Below are positions 44,878 to 56,900 of a stretch of DNA of 64,000 bases, in pieces. The DNA is from Peromyscus leucopus (taxonomy: Eukaryota > Chordata > Mammalia > Rodentia > Cricetidae), in the NCBI RefSeq assembly GCF_004664715.2, contig NC_051068.1, positions 130,344,716 through 130,408,715 on the forward strand. Reading direction: 5' to 3'. The translations under genes and the position numbers were made by a program. The notes under the pieces were generated by a model that saw only the letters and a list, made by a program, of their open reading frames with translations, ran no database searches and was not told the origin of the DNA. Each line of letters starts with the position of its first letter. The stretch's first letter is position 1.

Positions 44878-45215
44878 AACATGACTCAATAGGAAAAATG
44901 CTGCACAAGCATGAAAACCCAAGTTCAGCCCCTAGCGCCTAACACCATAATGGCACACATCTGTAACTGTAGTGCTTAGAGAGCAGAGCCAGGAGCTTCT
45001 CAGGGGATTGGTGTTCAGCCAGTCTAGTCAAAACAGCAGCTCTAAATTCAGTGAGAGACCTTGTCTCAAAAAATAAAATGAAAGAGGGATTAAGGAAGAC
45101 ATCCTGACAACAACCTCTGGTGTCCTACTCATATGTGAGTGTGAATACACGCACACACATATACACATACACACAAGAACAAGCATGTGCATGCTCATGT
45201 GTTTATAAAAAAAAG
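44878..45215 (+). mobile_element. B4-type SINE with (CA) tail
   Basis: A tRNA-like head (ATGACTCAATAGGAAAAATGC, CCCAAGTTCAGCCCC) is fused to a B1-like body (GGCACACATCTGTAACTG, GCAGAGCCAGGAGC, AGAGACCTTGTCTC), the hallmark of B4. The tail ends in ACACGCACACACATATACACATACACAC. Confidence 0.7.
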
Positions 45216-45940
45216 ACAAATTAAAACACAGTGATGGACTGGATGTTGTCCTTTAACAAGCCTGTGACTTGCCGCTATGATTATTACTCCATTATTCGAG
45301 GTGTGTCTGGGAATCAGATTAAAGAACACTTCCACATATGACATACACATGAGGCCATAATTAACAAATTTATGGTGACTCTCATAGGAGTAAAAGCTAT
45401 AGAAGCTAAGGCTCTTATGGATGGAGACCCCTGTGGAGATTGGCCAGGTCTTCCAGGTCAGCCCCTAGAAAGCTCTTAGATTCTGGCTTCTTCTTTTTCC
45501 ACAATTATCTATTCCAGGACATTAATGAATCTCACTACAGAAAACTTATTCATCCCTCTAATCTTATATTCTCTGATTTAGATTTAAATAAGTCCTAGGT
45601 ATTTTAATAACTTACACATATTATAGTCTTCTTGAACTTTGCTGATTGCTGGATTCGTCTCTTCAGGATAACCAACTGCAAGTCAGAGGGAGGAGGGCAC
45701 TTCAGTGATTCTGTGATGAGAAAAAGTATTATCATAGGGATATTACTCTTTCCTATTACCCAGACCAAAAAGTCTTGTTTTTTTTTTTTTATAAATATAT
45801 TTACTGTCTATCACATTTCTTTGAGTAGGGCTGTACTGTGAGACAAAGACTACAGTGGGATCCTAAACCCAGTTCTGGATCTACCCCTCAGACCTGTGGA
45901 ATATTGTGAAATACTTAACTTCTGATGTAAATAGTTTCTG

Positions 45941-46106
45941 GGTTTTTTTTTTTTTTTTCCGTTTTTCGAGACAGGGTTTCTCTGTGTAGCTTTGCGCCTT
46001 TCCTGGAACTCATTTGGTAGCCCAGGCTAGCCTCAAACTCACAGAGATCCGCCTGCCTCTGCCTCCCGAGTGCTGGGATTAAAGGCATGTGCCACCACTG
46101 CCCAAC
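45941..46106 (-). mobile_element. B1 SINE, TSD AGTTTCTG
   Basis: Complete minus-strand B1 with T tract, TTTTTCGAGACAGGGTTTC and a GGGATTAAAGGCATGTGCC end. An 8-bp duplication AGTTTCTG lies at 45933-45940 and 46107-46114. Confidence 0.92.
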
Positions 46107-46410
46107 AGTTTCTGTTTGTTTTAACAGCTGTATTTATAGAAGTTATGTTAGATTTATGAAATATAAGTATAGATATTTGTTACAAAAGCCTGAATGTAAA
46201 CATGTTCCTGAGTATTGCAAGAGTAGATATTGTGATCCCTAAGGATGTTATGCTCAAGTCCTTCAGACAAAATGATATATTTGCATTTAACCTACACATC
46301 TTTCATGTGCTTTAAATAATCCTTATATTACTTTTAATACTGAATATATATAAATTATGTGGAAATAGATATTATATGGCATTTAAAAGTAAATGACAAG
46401 AAAAAAAACA

Positions 46411-46512
46411 TTGCTGGGCAGTAGTGGCTCATGACTTTAATCCCAGCACTTGGAAGGCAGAGGCAGGCAGATGAAAAACCAAAAAAACAAAAAAAGAAGA
46501 AGAAAAAAAGAA
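46411..46512 (+). mobile_element. Internally deleted B1
   Basis: The left half of B1 (GCTGGGCAGTAGTGGCTCATG, TAATCCCAGCACTTGGAAGGC) is followed directly by the tail region AAAAACCAAAAAAAC. The middle and right domain are missing. Confidence 0.8.
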
Positions 46513-46570
46513 ACATTTGTCCATGTTCAGTGTAAGGTCAGCTTTTTCTGAGTTCTTCTTATCTGTGGTT

Positions 46571-46930
46571 TGTAGGTGGAATTTCTCTGTGTCTTAGCAG
46601 TTGCCCCCAAATAACCACACATAAACTAATATTAATTATAAATGATCAGCCAATAGCTCAGGCTTGTTACTAGCTAACTCAGAACTTAAATCAACTATAT
46701 TTATATTCATCTACATTCTGCCATGTGGTGTTACCTCTATTTCATCTTGCATCTCCTGTTTCCTCTCCATGTCTCACTGGCAACTCCTCTGACTCCTCCC
46801 TTCTTCTTCCCAGTGTCCTTAGGCTGGTTCTTCTGCCTAACCTTACCCTGTCCAGCTACTTGATAGTCAACTTCTTTATTAAACCAATCACAATGACATA
46901 TATTCACACAGTGTAAAGGAATATTCTACA
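46571..46930 (-). mobile_element. Solo LTR, class II-like, TSD GTGGTT
   Basis: On the minus strand the 360-bp LTR begins TGTAGAATATTCC and ends ATTCCACCTACA, with perfect 6-bp duplications GTGGTT at 46565-46570 and 46931-46936. It shares AATAACCA, AATTATAAATG and AGGCTTGTTACTAGCTAACTC with 33676-34022. A 63-codon plus-strand frame in it is incidental. Confidence 0.93.
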
Positions 46931-47032
46931 GTGGTTGGTTGGTTGACTTTGCAGAGAAAGAACCTGTGAATACAGAGAGATGGTAGTATATATTCTGTGT
47001 ACATTCATACACTCATTTTCAATATCTGTGTG

Positions 47033-47440
47033 TCTTAGTTAGGATTTCTATTGCTGTGATGAAACATGATGACCAAAAAACATGTTGAGGAGGAAAGGGT
47101 TTATTTGGCTTACACTTCAGCTTTGCTGTTTACCACTGAAGGACACCAGGACAGGAACTCAAACATGGTAGGATCCCAGAGGCAGGAGCTGATGCAGAGG
47201 CCACAGAGGAGGGCTCTTTACTGTCTTGCTTCCTCTGGCTTGCTCAGCTGACCTTCTAATAGAAACTGACCAACAGCCCAGGGATGATACCACCCAACAT
47301 GGGCTGGGCTCTCTCCCATTGATCACTAAATAAGAAAATGCCTTACAGCTGGATCTCACCAAGAATTTCCTAAACTGAGGCTTTTTCCTCTGATGGCTTT
47401 AACCTGTGTTAAGTTGACACACAAAACCAGACAGTACAGT
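47033..47440 (-). repeat. Medium-reiterated rodent repeat (RMER1-like)
   Basis: Minus-strand relative of 43655-44042. Landmarks are AGGATTTCTATTGCTGTGATG, GAGGAAAGGGTTTATTTGGC, CAGGACAGGAACTCAAACATGG, AAGAAAATGCCTTACAG and TGTTAAGTTGACACAC. Confidence 0.75.
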
Positions 47441-47664
47441 GTGCTTGAGTACCAAGAATACTTCTGGATCCATTATGAGAAGTATTTGGAAAACAGTATT
47501 AAATATTTCAACAAATGCTTTTATTGGTTGAGACAAGGATAAATGAGTCTAATACTCTAGTTAGTGTAAAAACATGAACAGCCTTTGCTACTAATTCTTA
47601 AGCACAGCTGTCTTTCAAAGCTGACATAACTTTGGATAGAAAAGGAGGACAAGGAGAATGTCTA

Positions 47665-47803
47665 CATAATTTTTTTAGATTTGTTTTTAGAATTTCATAA
47701 GTTAACATTGTATTTACATCATTTCCACACCATCCTTACTGTCTTTCAACTCCTCTTATGATTCCCCAAACTCCCTATCAAATTTGACTTCTTGTTCTTT
47801 AAT
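47665..47803 (-). mobile_element. L1 3' tail fragment
   Basis: Antisense L1 tail features TTAACATTGTATTTACATCATTTCC and TTTCAACTCCTCTTATGATTCCC. It continues beyond the B1 inserted at 47817 (TTATTGCTACATAAATATG on the far side). Confidence 0.5.
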
Positions 47804-47816
47804 AATTATTGCTACA

Positions 47817-47829
47817 GCCGGGTGTTGGT

Positions 47830-47869
<40 letters not shown>

Positions 47870-48028
47870 GCAGCAGCAGCGGCGGCGCACGCCTTTAATC
47901 CCAGTACTCGGGAGGCAGAGCCAGGAGGATCTCTGTGAGTTCGAGGCCAGCCTGGGCTACCACGTGAGTCCCAGGAAAGGCGCAAAGCTACACAGAGAAA
48001 CCCTGTCTCGAAAAACCAAAAAAAAAAA
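47817..48028 (+). mobile_element. B1 SINE carrying a GGC/AGC expansion, TSD AATTATTGCTACA
   Basis: A 13-bp duplication AATTATTGCTACA (47804-47816 and 48029-48041) fixes both ends. The B1 begins GCCGGGTGT and runs to the GTCTCGAAAAACC tail. The normal GGTGGTGGCGCACGCC start is expanded to (GGT)n, about ten GGC (47836-47865), five AGC (47866-47880), then GGCGGCGCACGCC. Everything downstream is near consensus, so the expansion occurred inside a young B1. Confidence 0.95.
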
Positions 48029-48101
48029 AATTATTGCTACATAAATATGTTTGTATACACAAATATGTATATATAAATACAATCTGATAAGTATATTTAG
48101 T

Positions 48102-48136
<35 letters not shown>
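48102..48136. repeat. (GT)n microsatellite
   Basis: About 16 GT dinucleotides, uninterrupted, between GTG and ACAGGAC flanks. Confidence 0.95.
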
Positions 48137-51090
48137 AGGACTAACCACTTGGGACTATACAACCTATCAGGGCAATCATCCATAGAGAACAGTGATTCTC
48201 CTTCTCTAATTAGCCATTCATTGTCCCTGACTCTTCACCTAGGGCTGGGGTCTTATGACATTTCACCATCCATGTTGGGATGTCAGCTAGTATAGTCATT
48301 GTACAGATCTTCTTTGAGTGACCATATTAAGAGTGTGCAGCTCCTTATCATGTATAGAAGGTATTACTTCACAGCACATGTTTTTATGCCATGGCTTTTA
48401 CAATCTTTCTACCTTTTATTGGTAATGTTTCATGAGCCTTGGGAATAGGAGTTGTATTGTGAAAGAATTAACTGGGCATGGGCATCCCATAGTCAACTGT
48501 TCTTTTTATTCTGACCAGTTACATCCATGTATGTATGCATGTCTGAAGCTTTGCAGTTATCTTAATTAATGTTATAATTAGATGTATAAAATAATCTTTT
48601 AAGGTGGGTACCATTACTCTCATTTTTGTAGATGAAAATATCAAAACCAATATGACCTTGAACTTGATAAAAGACATATTAAATGGATCTGACATTTTAA
48701 TTCAAGGTTCTTTGGCCTGCTAATAAAACCAGAATACTTGGTTTGGCATGCCAAAATCTACCTAAGCCCTGCCATTTGGGCTGCCACAAAGTAATGCCAG
48801 CATCCTGCAACAAGGGACCCTCCCTTTCTAATATGTAACACAACAGTGCTGGCAGATCAGAAGCCAATGGTCAAGAGCAGATAAAAAGGAAATATACAGA
48901 AAGGAAGAGCATGGGAAGAAAGGTCAGCTGACCAGCTTTGAAGACATTCTCCATCTTTGTCATTACTCTCCAAACTGTCATGGTTTTCAAGCTTGAGGAT
49001 GCTTCAGAACCCCCCAACAGATTTCAAAACACAAATAATAGGGGCTACATACAAGGGTTATTATTTTGTGTCTGTGAAAAGACAAAGAGTGTGTACATTT
49101 CTCATAAGTTCCCAGTGATACTGATGGTGCTGAAGAGGCCTTCGTAGGGTCAAGTGGGGCTGCTCAATCTCCTTAATTTTCAGTCTTTTCTTCTCCTTCT
49201 TGCCTCTCAATGGAGGTTTCCCCATGGACCTTAATGCCTGAAGTACTATAACTTAAATTGCATCTCAATTTAAACTGCTTCCTTGAGACTTAGACCTGTA
49301 TTATTTTGAGCCCTGGAGGCCAAAGATACATGACATGAGGAAGGAGAAGATAGAAAGGACAAAACTCTGAAATCCAATTCTTAGGTTTGGTGTCTGATTT
49401 TCTAAAACTTTTCTCATTAAGTATGGCATTGATTCATTCATTCATTGAGAATAAGTCAAGGGTGCTGCATGAATCATCGGGAAATACCCACTGTGCTATC
49501 AGAGTTATCCCTGACATAGAGACAAGAAAACATGAGTTTTAGGCATAAATTACCCTCACATTTGTAAGCAGCATAAATGAATCCTCCATTTTTCCTGCTC
49601 TAAAGATGGAGCTTTTATATGACACAGTTGTCTGTATTCTTTTTCTCATTAATGAGAAATAGAAGTGCTGTTTTTCACAAGGTCAGAGGCTTGAGGCTGG
49701 GTAAGTTTTCCTAACTCAAGCAAGCAAAGCTTTGTTTGGCAGCCTGTTGTCATCCTCACTGAAGAAACTGTTTTTTAGCCATAGGGGATTTGGTATTCAA
49801 TGATGCTAGGAGCTCTGTAGATTAGCAGAGACTTTCTTCACTGCAGGCTCTGGAAAGGTGGCCTGTGAGACATAAAAAGTGGAATTTGACATAGACTCAA
49901 GATGTAAAAAGTTTTTGACAAGCTGTATACCTGTAATTCAGATTTCAAATTAAGATGTGTCAAGGTGTGCACTGTACCACATTGCTCACTATGGGACTTG
50001 GGTCTCAGGTGCCAAATGGAAACTTGTATCATAAAGCCATTACTAAATAGGATAATATGGGCAGTTAGAGGATTTGTGTGGCCCTATCTAAAGAAAGTAT
50101 GTGGTTTATTTCAGCACCTAACTCCAGAACATGCCTTAATCTTGGTATTATCAATCTAGTGGTGAATAAAGACAAAGGATATCGACTCAAAGAAAAATCT
50201 GAAGTATGGACCCATTGGGCCAAGTCTTCCTGGCTCTCCTCCAAACTCAGCTTAACAGTCTAGTCTGTTTTACTGTTTGTTACACAGTAGGAAGGCATTA
50301 TCTCATCGTATTTCCATGTGGGTATCAGGGAACATAGAGCAAAAAAAATATTTATGGAGATGATATCATCCACAAAAAGATTCTCCACAAAAACCTGAGA
50401 TCTTTAAATCCACTTGTTAAGAACACCAAAACTTCTTGCCCTAAGCACCATGATTTAATCATGAACTTCATTCAACACTTCCATCTTGTCACTCCTTCTC
50501 AGGGAGAAAAGGGACAATCATACTTCAGTTAGATTTGGATGACAGACACCCCACAGGCAGCAGCATCAGACATTTCTCTGGGGAATTGGAACTTCTCCAA
50601 AAAAACTTAAGTCTGTGTTACCTTCAGGGTTGTCTTGCATTTTTTATTTCCATAGAATCAATATCCTCCTCCCCTCCACTGTTATCCCTTTCTCTTTCCT
50701 GTGTTTCTTCTTTCTTTCTTATTACATTTTTTTCTTTCTAGAAACATAAGTAGATTGTCTCTAGGAAAGTATATGCATAAAATGGAAGTTAAAAGAACAC
50801 CTGCTTTGCATGTTTATTGTAGGCCTTGTAACTCTCAGACACCAGTCTATAAGACTCCCAGGTTCCTGATCTGAAAAATGTAGAGAATCATTTTGTCACT
50901 TACCTGCCCACATTGTTTGGAAGATTAAATAAGAGAACATGCATAGCCCTTGTTCAGTTCCTGGCCCAGAGAAATCAGTTCAAGTTGGTTCAAGTTGGTC
51001 TATTGTCACCATATTGAGGGTTGATTGAGACAAGGACTCAAGAGTCACCTGTCACTAGGTAGCACTGGAGATGTTTCAGTGAATAAAACA
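48137..51090. other. Unique-looking sequence without a supported gene
   Basis: About 3 kb with no repeat I can name and no open frame with recognisable protein features. Short frames at 48938, 49965 and 50535 lack motifs and splice support. A TCATTCATTCATT run is at 49432-49445. Confidence 0.5.
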
Positions 51091-51100
51091 TAGATGTTGG

Positions 51101-51264
51101 GTGTTTTGTTGTTTGTTTGTTTTCGAGACAGGGTTTCTCTGTGTAGCTTTGTGCCTTCCCTGGATCTCGCTCTGTAGATCAGGCTGGCCTCAAACTCACA
51201 ATGATCTGCCTGCCTCTGCCTCCCGAGTGCTGGGATTAAAGGCGAGCACCACCACCGACTGACT
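51101..51264 (-). mobile_element. B1 SINE, TSD TAGATGTTGG
   Basis: Complete minus-strand B1 (TTTCGAGACAGGGTTTC ... GGGATTAAAGGCGAGCACC). A 10-bp duplication TAGATGTTGG lies at 51091-51100 and 51265-51274. Confidence 0.94.
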
Positions 51265-51677
51265 TAGATGTTGGTTTTTGAAGTTTCCTCCTTTTTCCAC
51301 CTCAGACAATACAATGATCTCCATGCCAGAATAAAGTATCTGATAACTCAATGATGATTCTCAGCTCAGTAGACCCGAATAGCCTATAGTGTTATATCTG
51401 ACCTTACACTACCTCCTCATCCCTCACCCCTTGCTATTTATAGAGCTGTGGGGAACATAAAGGCATTGCTAGGTTCTATAAACTCCAGGGGGGAAGACAC
51501 TCAAATGTACTATCAGAAGTTAATCAAACCCTTGTGGAAAACAAATCTAAATGTGTTGGTTCAGAAATCTGTGGCAGATTTAACTTCACTTCTGTCACTT
51601 TATAATCTGTAAGCTTTGGGATCATATTATAGGGATTGTGTTTCAGCTCTTAATCATAGTGATTCCCGTTTATCTTT

Positions 51678-51844
51678 TTGTTTGTTTGTTTTTGTTTTTT
51701 GAGACAGGGTTTCTCTGTGTAACAGCCCTGGCTGGCCTGGAATTCCCTTTGTAGACCATCCTGGCCTCAAACTCACAGAGATCTGCCTGCCTCTGCTTCC
51801 TAAATGCTAGGATTAAAGGCATGCGCCACCTCTGTCTGGCCCTA
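51678..51844 (-). mobile_element. B1 SINE (mouse-like variant), TSD TTTATCTTT
   Basis: Minus-strand B1 with TTTTGAGACAGGGTTTCTC then GTGTAACAGCCCTGGCTGGCC, the general muroid form and not the TTTGCGCC cricetid form, so an older subfamily. A 9-bp duplication TTTATCTTT lies at 51669-51677 and 51845-51853. Confidence 0.92.
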
Positions 51845-51853
51845 TTTATCTTT

Positions 51854-53810
51854 GAAACAGGGTGTCATAAGGCTATTATAAAGATAAGTAAACAGCTGTA
51901 TAAGGTGGCTTCAGAGATACAGATAGGGCCGAACAGAACATAGAATGCATTTGGATTTTATTTTTTGGTCCTTTTTATAAATACAATATCTGGAAGACTT
52001 AATATAAAAAAACTGGCATTTTAGCTGCAGAGAAAAAACAATAATTATTTTTCAACAAAAATGTATTACGACTGCCTGTACAGCAATTAAATAATTCCCT
52101 TCAACTAGCAAAGTAGAAAAGCAGAAGATAACACTTCATAAAACTGACCTCATCTTTTAAACTTTGTTGGTGTTTGAACAAATTAAATGCAAGGATTGTG
52201 TTTCACTGTTCTTATACAACCCACAACATGTTTCCCTATTTAATACCCCTACACAAATAGCCAGACCACCTGTGTTTGGCATGTTTCCATGGCAACTGCC
52301 CTGAAGTTTCACTACAGGTTGTGTTGTTAATATGGTGAGTTAATACTTTCCATATGGATCAAACTGATAAAACAGTTTAGTCTCTTAAAATAAATTTTAT
52401 GGGATTTTCAGTAGATTCACTGCTCTGTAATTTTTCATGAATTTTAGACAGACTTATTGCTGAAACTAAGAGTTTAGCTCAAAATGGTACTGAAAATGTA
52501 TTTTTCTCCTAGGGGAATTTTTTTCCCCAAAAATGGTATGGCAGAGTGGCTTCAGGCATATTCTCACTGCTTAGAAAGCAGTGATGGGAGATAGCCAGAG
52601 GCCTTGCAGAAGGTGTCAGGACTACAGATGTAAAACTGAATCTGATGTCAATAAAATACTGATGAAAAATTAGATGAAAGAATTTGCAAAATAATGGTAA
52701 TGAACTTGGTTATTTCAAAATCACCTGGGGAGTTTTGAAAATATACACATTTCATAATACAACTCTGCCCATTGCATAGTATGATTCCATCCTCCTTGGG
52801 TTAGACTTGGAAATGTATATTTTAAAGCTTCCTTTCCAGCAGTGTAAACTGTCATATAGTCCCTAAACCTGTTAAAAGTGCAGGTTTTGTGGCCTCAACT
52901 CTGTCCCAGTAAATCACAAAGAGTGCTGTGTCATCTGGAATCTAAATTTTTAGCAAGCCTTTTCTAAGTTAGTCTTATAAAGTGAGGAACTTTACTATGG
53001 AATTGGATTAATTCTGCACCTTCCTTTAGAAGCAAGCCAGAAAAAAATTAGAAGACAAGGATATGTCATCCACATCATAGAACTCTTCTGGGATATGTGA
53101 ATCATCTGTACTCAGAAACATTTGATAGGCATGTGTGTGAGTAGCTATCTTTAGATCTAGTAATGAAAGAAAATCTCAGTATAGGTCATAAAAGAAAAAG
53201 TCCAAAGCCAAGATACAAACCAACCAACCTAATGGGCACGTAAAACACACTGTGAGATCAGCTAATACTTGAAATTCTGAAAAGTACTTACTATAGTGTC
53301 AATGTCCATGTGTCCCTAAAAGTCACACATTGAAATCCTAACACCTGGGAACTCTGAAATATGAGAACTTTAGTGAGGTGCTTAGGTCATGAAAACACAA
53401 CCTTGTGATTAGAATGATCTTCATGAAAGAGGCTCAAAGAGATCTGTGTACTCTCATACCATGCAATAACATAGGAAATGTCCTTTTTATGCTCCAGAAA
53501 AAAGAATGTTACCAGATACCATCCCACTTGAGTCTTGACCTTAGAATTCTCAGCCTTCAAAATTGTGATAAACAATTCTTATGTATATATCAACCAATGT
53601 ATGGAACTTCATTATAACAGAAGTGGGATAAGACAACAGATATAAGTGTTACTGAAGCCAAAGACAGATAATAAGAATGAGATGTATCTTAGAAGGCCTC
53701 CTTAAAAAAACAAAATGAGAGAACCATAGAGGCTATATATATAGCATGGAGGTCCCTAGGACGACTGTGGCTTATAATAAATTTCAGTTTTACTCAATTA
53801 TTGAAAAAAA
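51854..53810. other. Unique-looking sequence without a supported gene
   Basis: No repeat I can name and no supported exon over about 2 kb, apart from the RFX-like palindrome at 52283-52296. Confidence 0.5.
52283..52296. promoter_or_regulatory. RFX/X-box-like palindrome
   Basis: The site reads GTTTCCATGGCAAC, which differs by one base from the symmetric X-box GTTGCCATGGCAAC bound by RFX factors as dimers. Surrounding sequence (GTGTTTGGC, then TGCCCTGAAG) is not a repeat I recognise. A single 14-mer match occurs by chance at low frequency; binding is an inference. Confidence 0.4.
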
Positions 53811-53817
53811 AATTGCC

Positions 53818-54159
53818 AAGCAAATGGAAACATATGAACACATGAACTATGAACCAAAGGCTCTGAATAGGTGAGACAGTTGATTTGGGAGGCAACAAGG
53901 CAGTGGGACCAAGTCCTGTGCTCATTGCATGAGTTGGCTGTTTGAAACCTGGAGCTTATGCAGGGACACTTGGCTCAGTCTGGGAGGAAGGGACTGGACC
54001 TCCCTGGACTGAGTCTACCAGGTTGATCGCAAGTCCTCGGGGGAGGACATGTCCTGGAGGAGGTGGGGATGGAGGGTAGGCTGGGGGTAAGGGGAGGGGG
54101 TGGGAGGGGGGAGAATAGGGGAACCCATGACTGATATGTAGAACTGAATGGTATTGTAA

Positions 54160-54165
<6 letters not shown>
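53818..54165 (+). mobile_element. 5'-truncated L1 3' UTR
   Basis: Plus-strand L1 3' UTR matching the complement of 19680-20010: ATGAACCAAAGGCTCTGAATAGG, CAGTGGGACCAAGTCCTGTGC, GCTTATGCAGGGACACTTGG, then the G-rich tract GGGGAGGGGGTGGGAGGGGGG and GTAGAACTGAATGGTATTG. It continues into an AT repeat where the A tail should be. Confidence 0.9.

Positions 54166-54222
<57 letters not shown>
54165..54222. repeat. (TA)n microsatellite
   Basis: About 28 TA units, uninterrupted, directly at the L1 3' end. Open frames rich in IYIYIY on the minus strand are artefacts of this tract. Pure TA of this length can extrude cruciforms. Confidence 0.97.
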
Positions 54223-54224
<2 letters not shown>

Positions 54225-54709
54225 AAAAAAACAAAAAAACAAAATGAGTTCAGTAAAGCAACAGGTAACAATGAAATGGAAAATGTAGAAGGCAAGCAAC
54301 ACAGACCTCAGTGGAGGTCATTATAAAATTTTGAGTTGTCACATTCTCAATATTATGCCCATTATCCATCTAAAAATCTCTGTTCCATCATCTTTGTTTC
54401 CTCACTTATAGAATGTAGGTACTGTGTGGTGCTATGCACAACTATGCATAACAAAAACCTTTGTCCTTTACTGAGAGACCATAAAATATGGACATAGACT
54501 AGACTCCTATGTCTTCAGGGTGAAGCAGGAAGTCACATGTGATAAAATTATGTTTATCAAAATCACACCACCACCCAGTCTTCCTAATCTTTGAGGGCAT
54601 ATGTACAAGAAAAAGGGAAAGTGCTGTATGCATTACAAGATGTGTCACCATGAACAATTTTTTCATGAAGTCCATTATTATATATAGAAATATATAAATG
54701 TAATATAAA

Positions 54710-54780
54710 GAGAGAAGAAAGAAAGAAAGAAAGAAAAAAGAAAGAAAGAAATGAAGGTGAGAGACAGAGAAGAAAGAAAT
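54710..54780. repeat. (GAAA)n purine tract
   Basis: AGAAAGAAAGAAAGAAAGAAAAAAG tetramers followed by an imperfect GA-rich stretch. Confidence 0.92.
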
Positions 54781-54784
54781 AGAG

Positions 54785-55255
54785 GCTGTAAGGTATAAGC
54801 TCCAGTGCTTACTGGGCCAAGGTTATCTGATATCACCACAAGGAATTAAACTAGGCCTGGTGGGGGACCACAGCAAAACTAAGGCTGTAAAAATTTTATT
54901 GAGAGAAATCAGACTTTATACCTTTATCAGAAACAGAATATAGTGGCAATTACCAGGATCAATACAGTTGTAGTTGCCAGGATACAATGTTTGCAAACTT
55001 TACAGGGTACACAAGATTAATGTTTAAAACCAATGGTCCTGTCAAGCTTCCATGCTTCCTTGACTTCTGAGGGAACATACGGACAAACACAAAGCAGCCT
55101 GAATGCTTCACTGCCTGAGAGAGTTTGTCAATTTCTCAGGCACTGAAAGGCAAACAGTGCTTCAGGAGCCATGGACTCTAACCTGAAAAGCCTATGATGC
55201 AAGCCTCTCAAGGCAGCTAGACCAGGTCAACTCCATGGTTCCCCGCAGTAAGGTA
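54785..55255 (-). mobile_element. Possible LTR-like sequence
   Basis: GGCTGTAAAAATTTTATTGAGAG (poly(A)-like complement, 54883) followed by about 350 bp of LTR-like base composition, in an arrangement like the minus-strand LTR at 23027. No TG...CA pair or TSD could be fixed. It may be unique sequence. Confidence 0.25.
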
Positions 55256-55260
55256 GTAGC

Positions 55261-55300
55261 CAAAAACAAACAAACAAACAAACAAACAAAAAAAAAAACA
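55261..55300. repeat. (AAAC)n microsatellite with poly(A)
   Basis: Five to six AAAC units followed by an A run. Confidence 0.93.
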
Positions 55301-55351
55301 CTTTGAGAACCTTCAGAAACTCTGAAGAAGATATTTCCAAGAAATTAAAAT

Positions 55352-55770
55352 AGAGTCCTGGGGAGATGTCCCAGTAGATAAAACACTTACTAAACATTAG
55401 CATGCAGATCTGAGTTCACTTCCTAGAGTCTACAAAAAGTTGGGCATGATAGCAACCATCTATGACTTCAGTGCTCAGATGATAAGATGAAAAGTGCAGA
55501 CAGGAGACTTCTTGGAAACTTAGGAGTCAGCTAGCATGGTGTACATAGTGGTGAACAAGAAACACCACCTCAAACAAGGCAGAAAGCTAATGACTGACAC
55601 CTGAGTTTATCCTCTGGCTTTAGCATGTGTACTGTGGAATGTAAGTGCCAGAAGTGACACACAAACATGTTAATACACATCATATACATAAACATCACAT
55701 GAAAACACACCATAAACACAGACATCACACAGAAACAAACTCACCCACAAATGCACACACATATACACAT
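55352..55770 (+). mobile_element. B4-type SINE, diverged
   Basis: tRNA-like head (TGGGGAGATGTCCCAGTAG, GATCTGAGTTCACTTCC) followed by a 7SL-like body (GGGCATGATAGCAACC, GTGCTCAGATGATAAG) and a CA-rich tail (AACACACCATAAACACAGAC). Heavily diverged. The tail holds irregular ATCAC(A) repeats. Confidence 0.6.
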
Positions 55771-56754
55771 GGAAGATCTTTTAAAAGAAACTAAATTTTG
55801 AAAGTTTTATTGTTGGCAGTGACATTATCTCATCAGGCCATGGAAGCTTAAGGATGACACTGATTAGTCTCAGATACAATTCATCTCACAAAACATTTCC
55901 AAGAACCTTACTCTGTAAAGTGCTATCTAGAGTGACACTTTCCAACACCGTAGCAAAGCATATAACAAAATGGGTGGAAGAAGAGGTTGCCACATTAGCA
56001 AGAGTAGTGTCTTTTAGCTGTTTCCTTATTCACTGCACCAATAAGAACACACAGTCAGGAGACTTACAGAGACCAAATTACTTTAATGTCAGATAAGAGT
56101 AAAGGAATACTCAAAGGGCCATGTCTGGCTACAGATGAAAATCATTTAACTACTGTATATAATTTATCAAAAAAACTGAGCAAAAAAGAAAAGCAGGGTA
56201 GGATGGTGATAATAAGAAATCCACCTATGGACATTTACAGTTCTTCTGGAAACAGTATTAGACTCATGAATAGAGATCATGGCTCAAATTCAAATATTTC
56301 TACCTCTTGTATTTCAGTTCAGTGAGAATATTATGACTCTTATTTCATTAGTATTATTTTGCCTTTGATGTTTGAACTCATTAATATTTTTCTACATAAA
56401 AAATAAAGACAAATCAAATGTGTAATCCCTATGACATCAAAAGCAAATATTCTATATTGTTTTTCTTCCTTTTCTAACAACCCACACAGAAATATAGGGC
56501 TTAAGGGGCTCAAGTCACTTTCAGCAATCTGATTCATATCCACTAAAATAGCCTTCTTCCTTTTATTAAAAAGACATTTATAAAACACTAATTAAAATTA
56601 ATAAATCATAAGGTATGAGTGATATCATTGTAGAATATGAACAATTATCTTTTACAATATAAGCTTAAACATAAACCTATTTCAATAAATAAATAAAGCT
56701 ATTTTCTTTCTCTGAAGACTGTTGGAAAGCAATATACAGCAAATTTCTATGGGT

Positions 56755-56900
56755 CTATTTGTGTTTATTTACTTAAAACAGAATCTGGAACTTGCTATAT
56801 AACCCAGGCTAGCCTTAAACTCATGAACATCTTCCCAACTTAGCTTCCTTAGTGGTAGGATTCCAAATATAAGTCACCACACTAGGTTCTAGGGAAGATA
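56755..56900 (-). mobile_element. Old B1 SINE
   Basis: Readable complement order AACAGAATCTGGAACTTGC, AACCCAGGCTAGCCTTAAACTC, AGTGGTAGGATTCCAAATATAAG. A very old copy. Confidence 0.6.

Noticed and set aside
47784..48044. Plus-strand 86-codon frame with poly-Arg and poly-Gln
   Set aside because: It is the expanded GGC/AGC repeat in a B1, with TSDs showing the SINE ends.
53956..54302. Minus-strand frames with IYIYIY segments that resemble a membrane helix
   Set aside because: They are a (TA)n tract joined to L1 3' UTR, not a gene.
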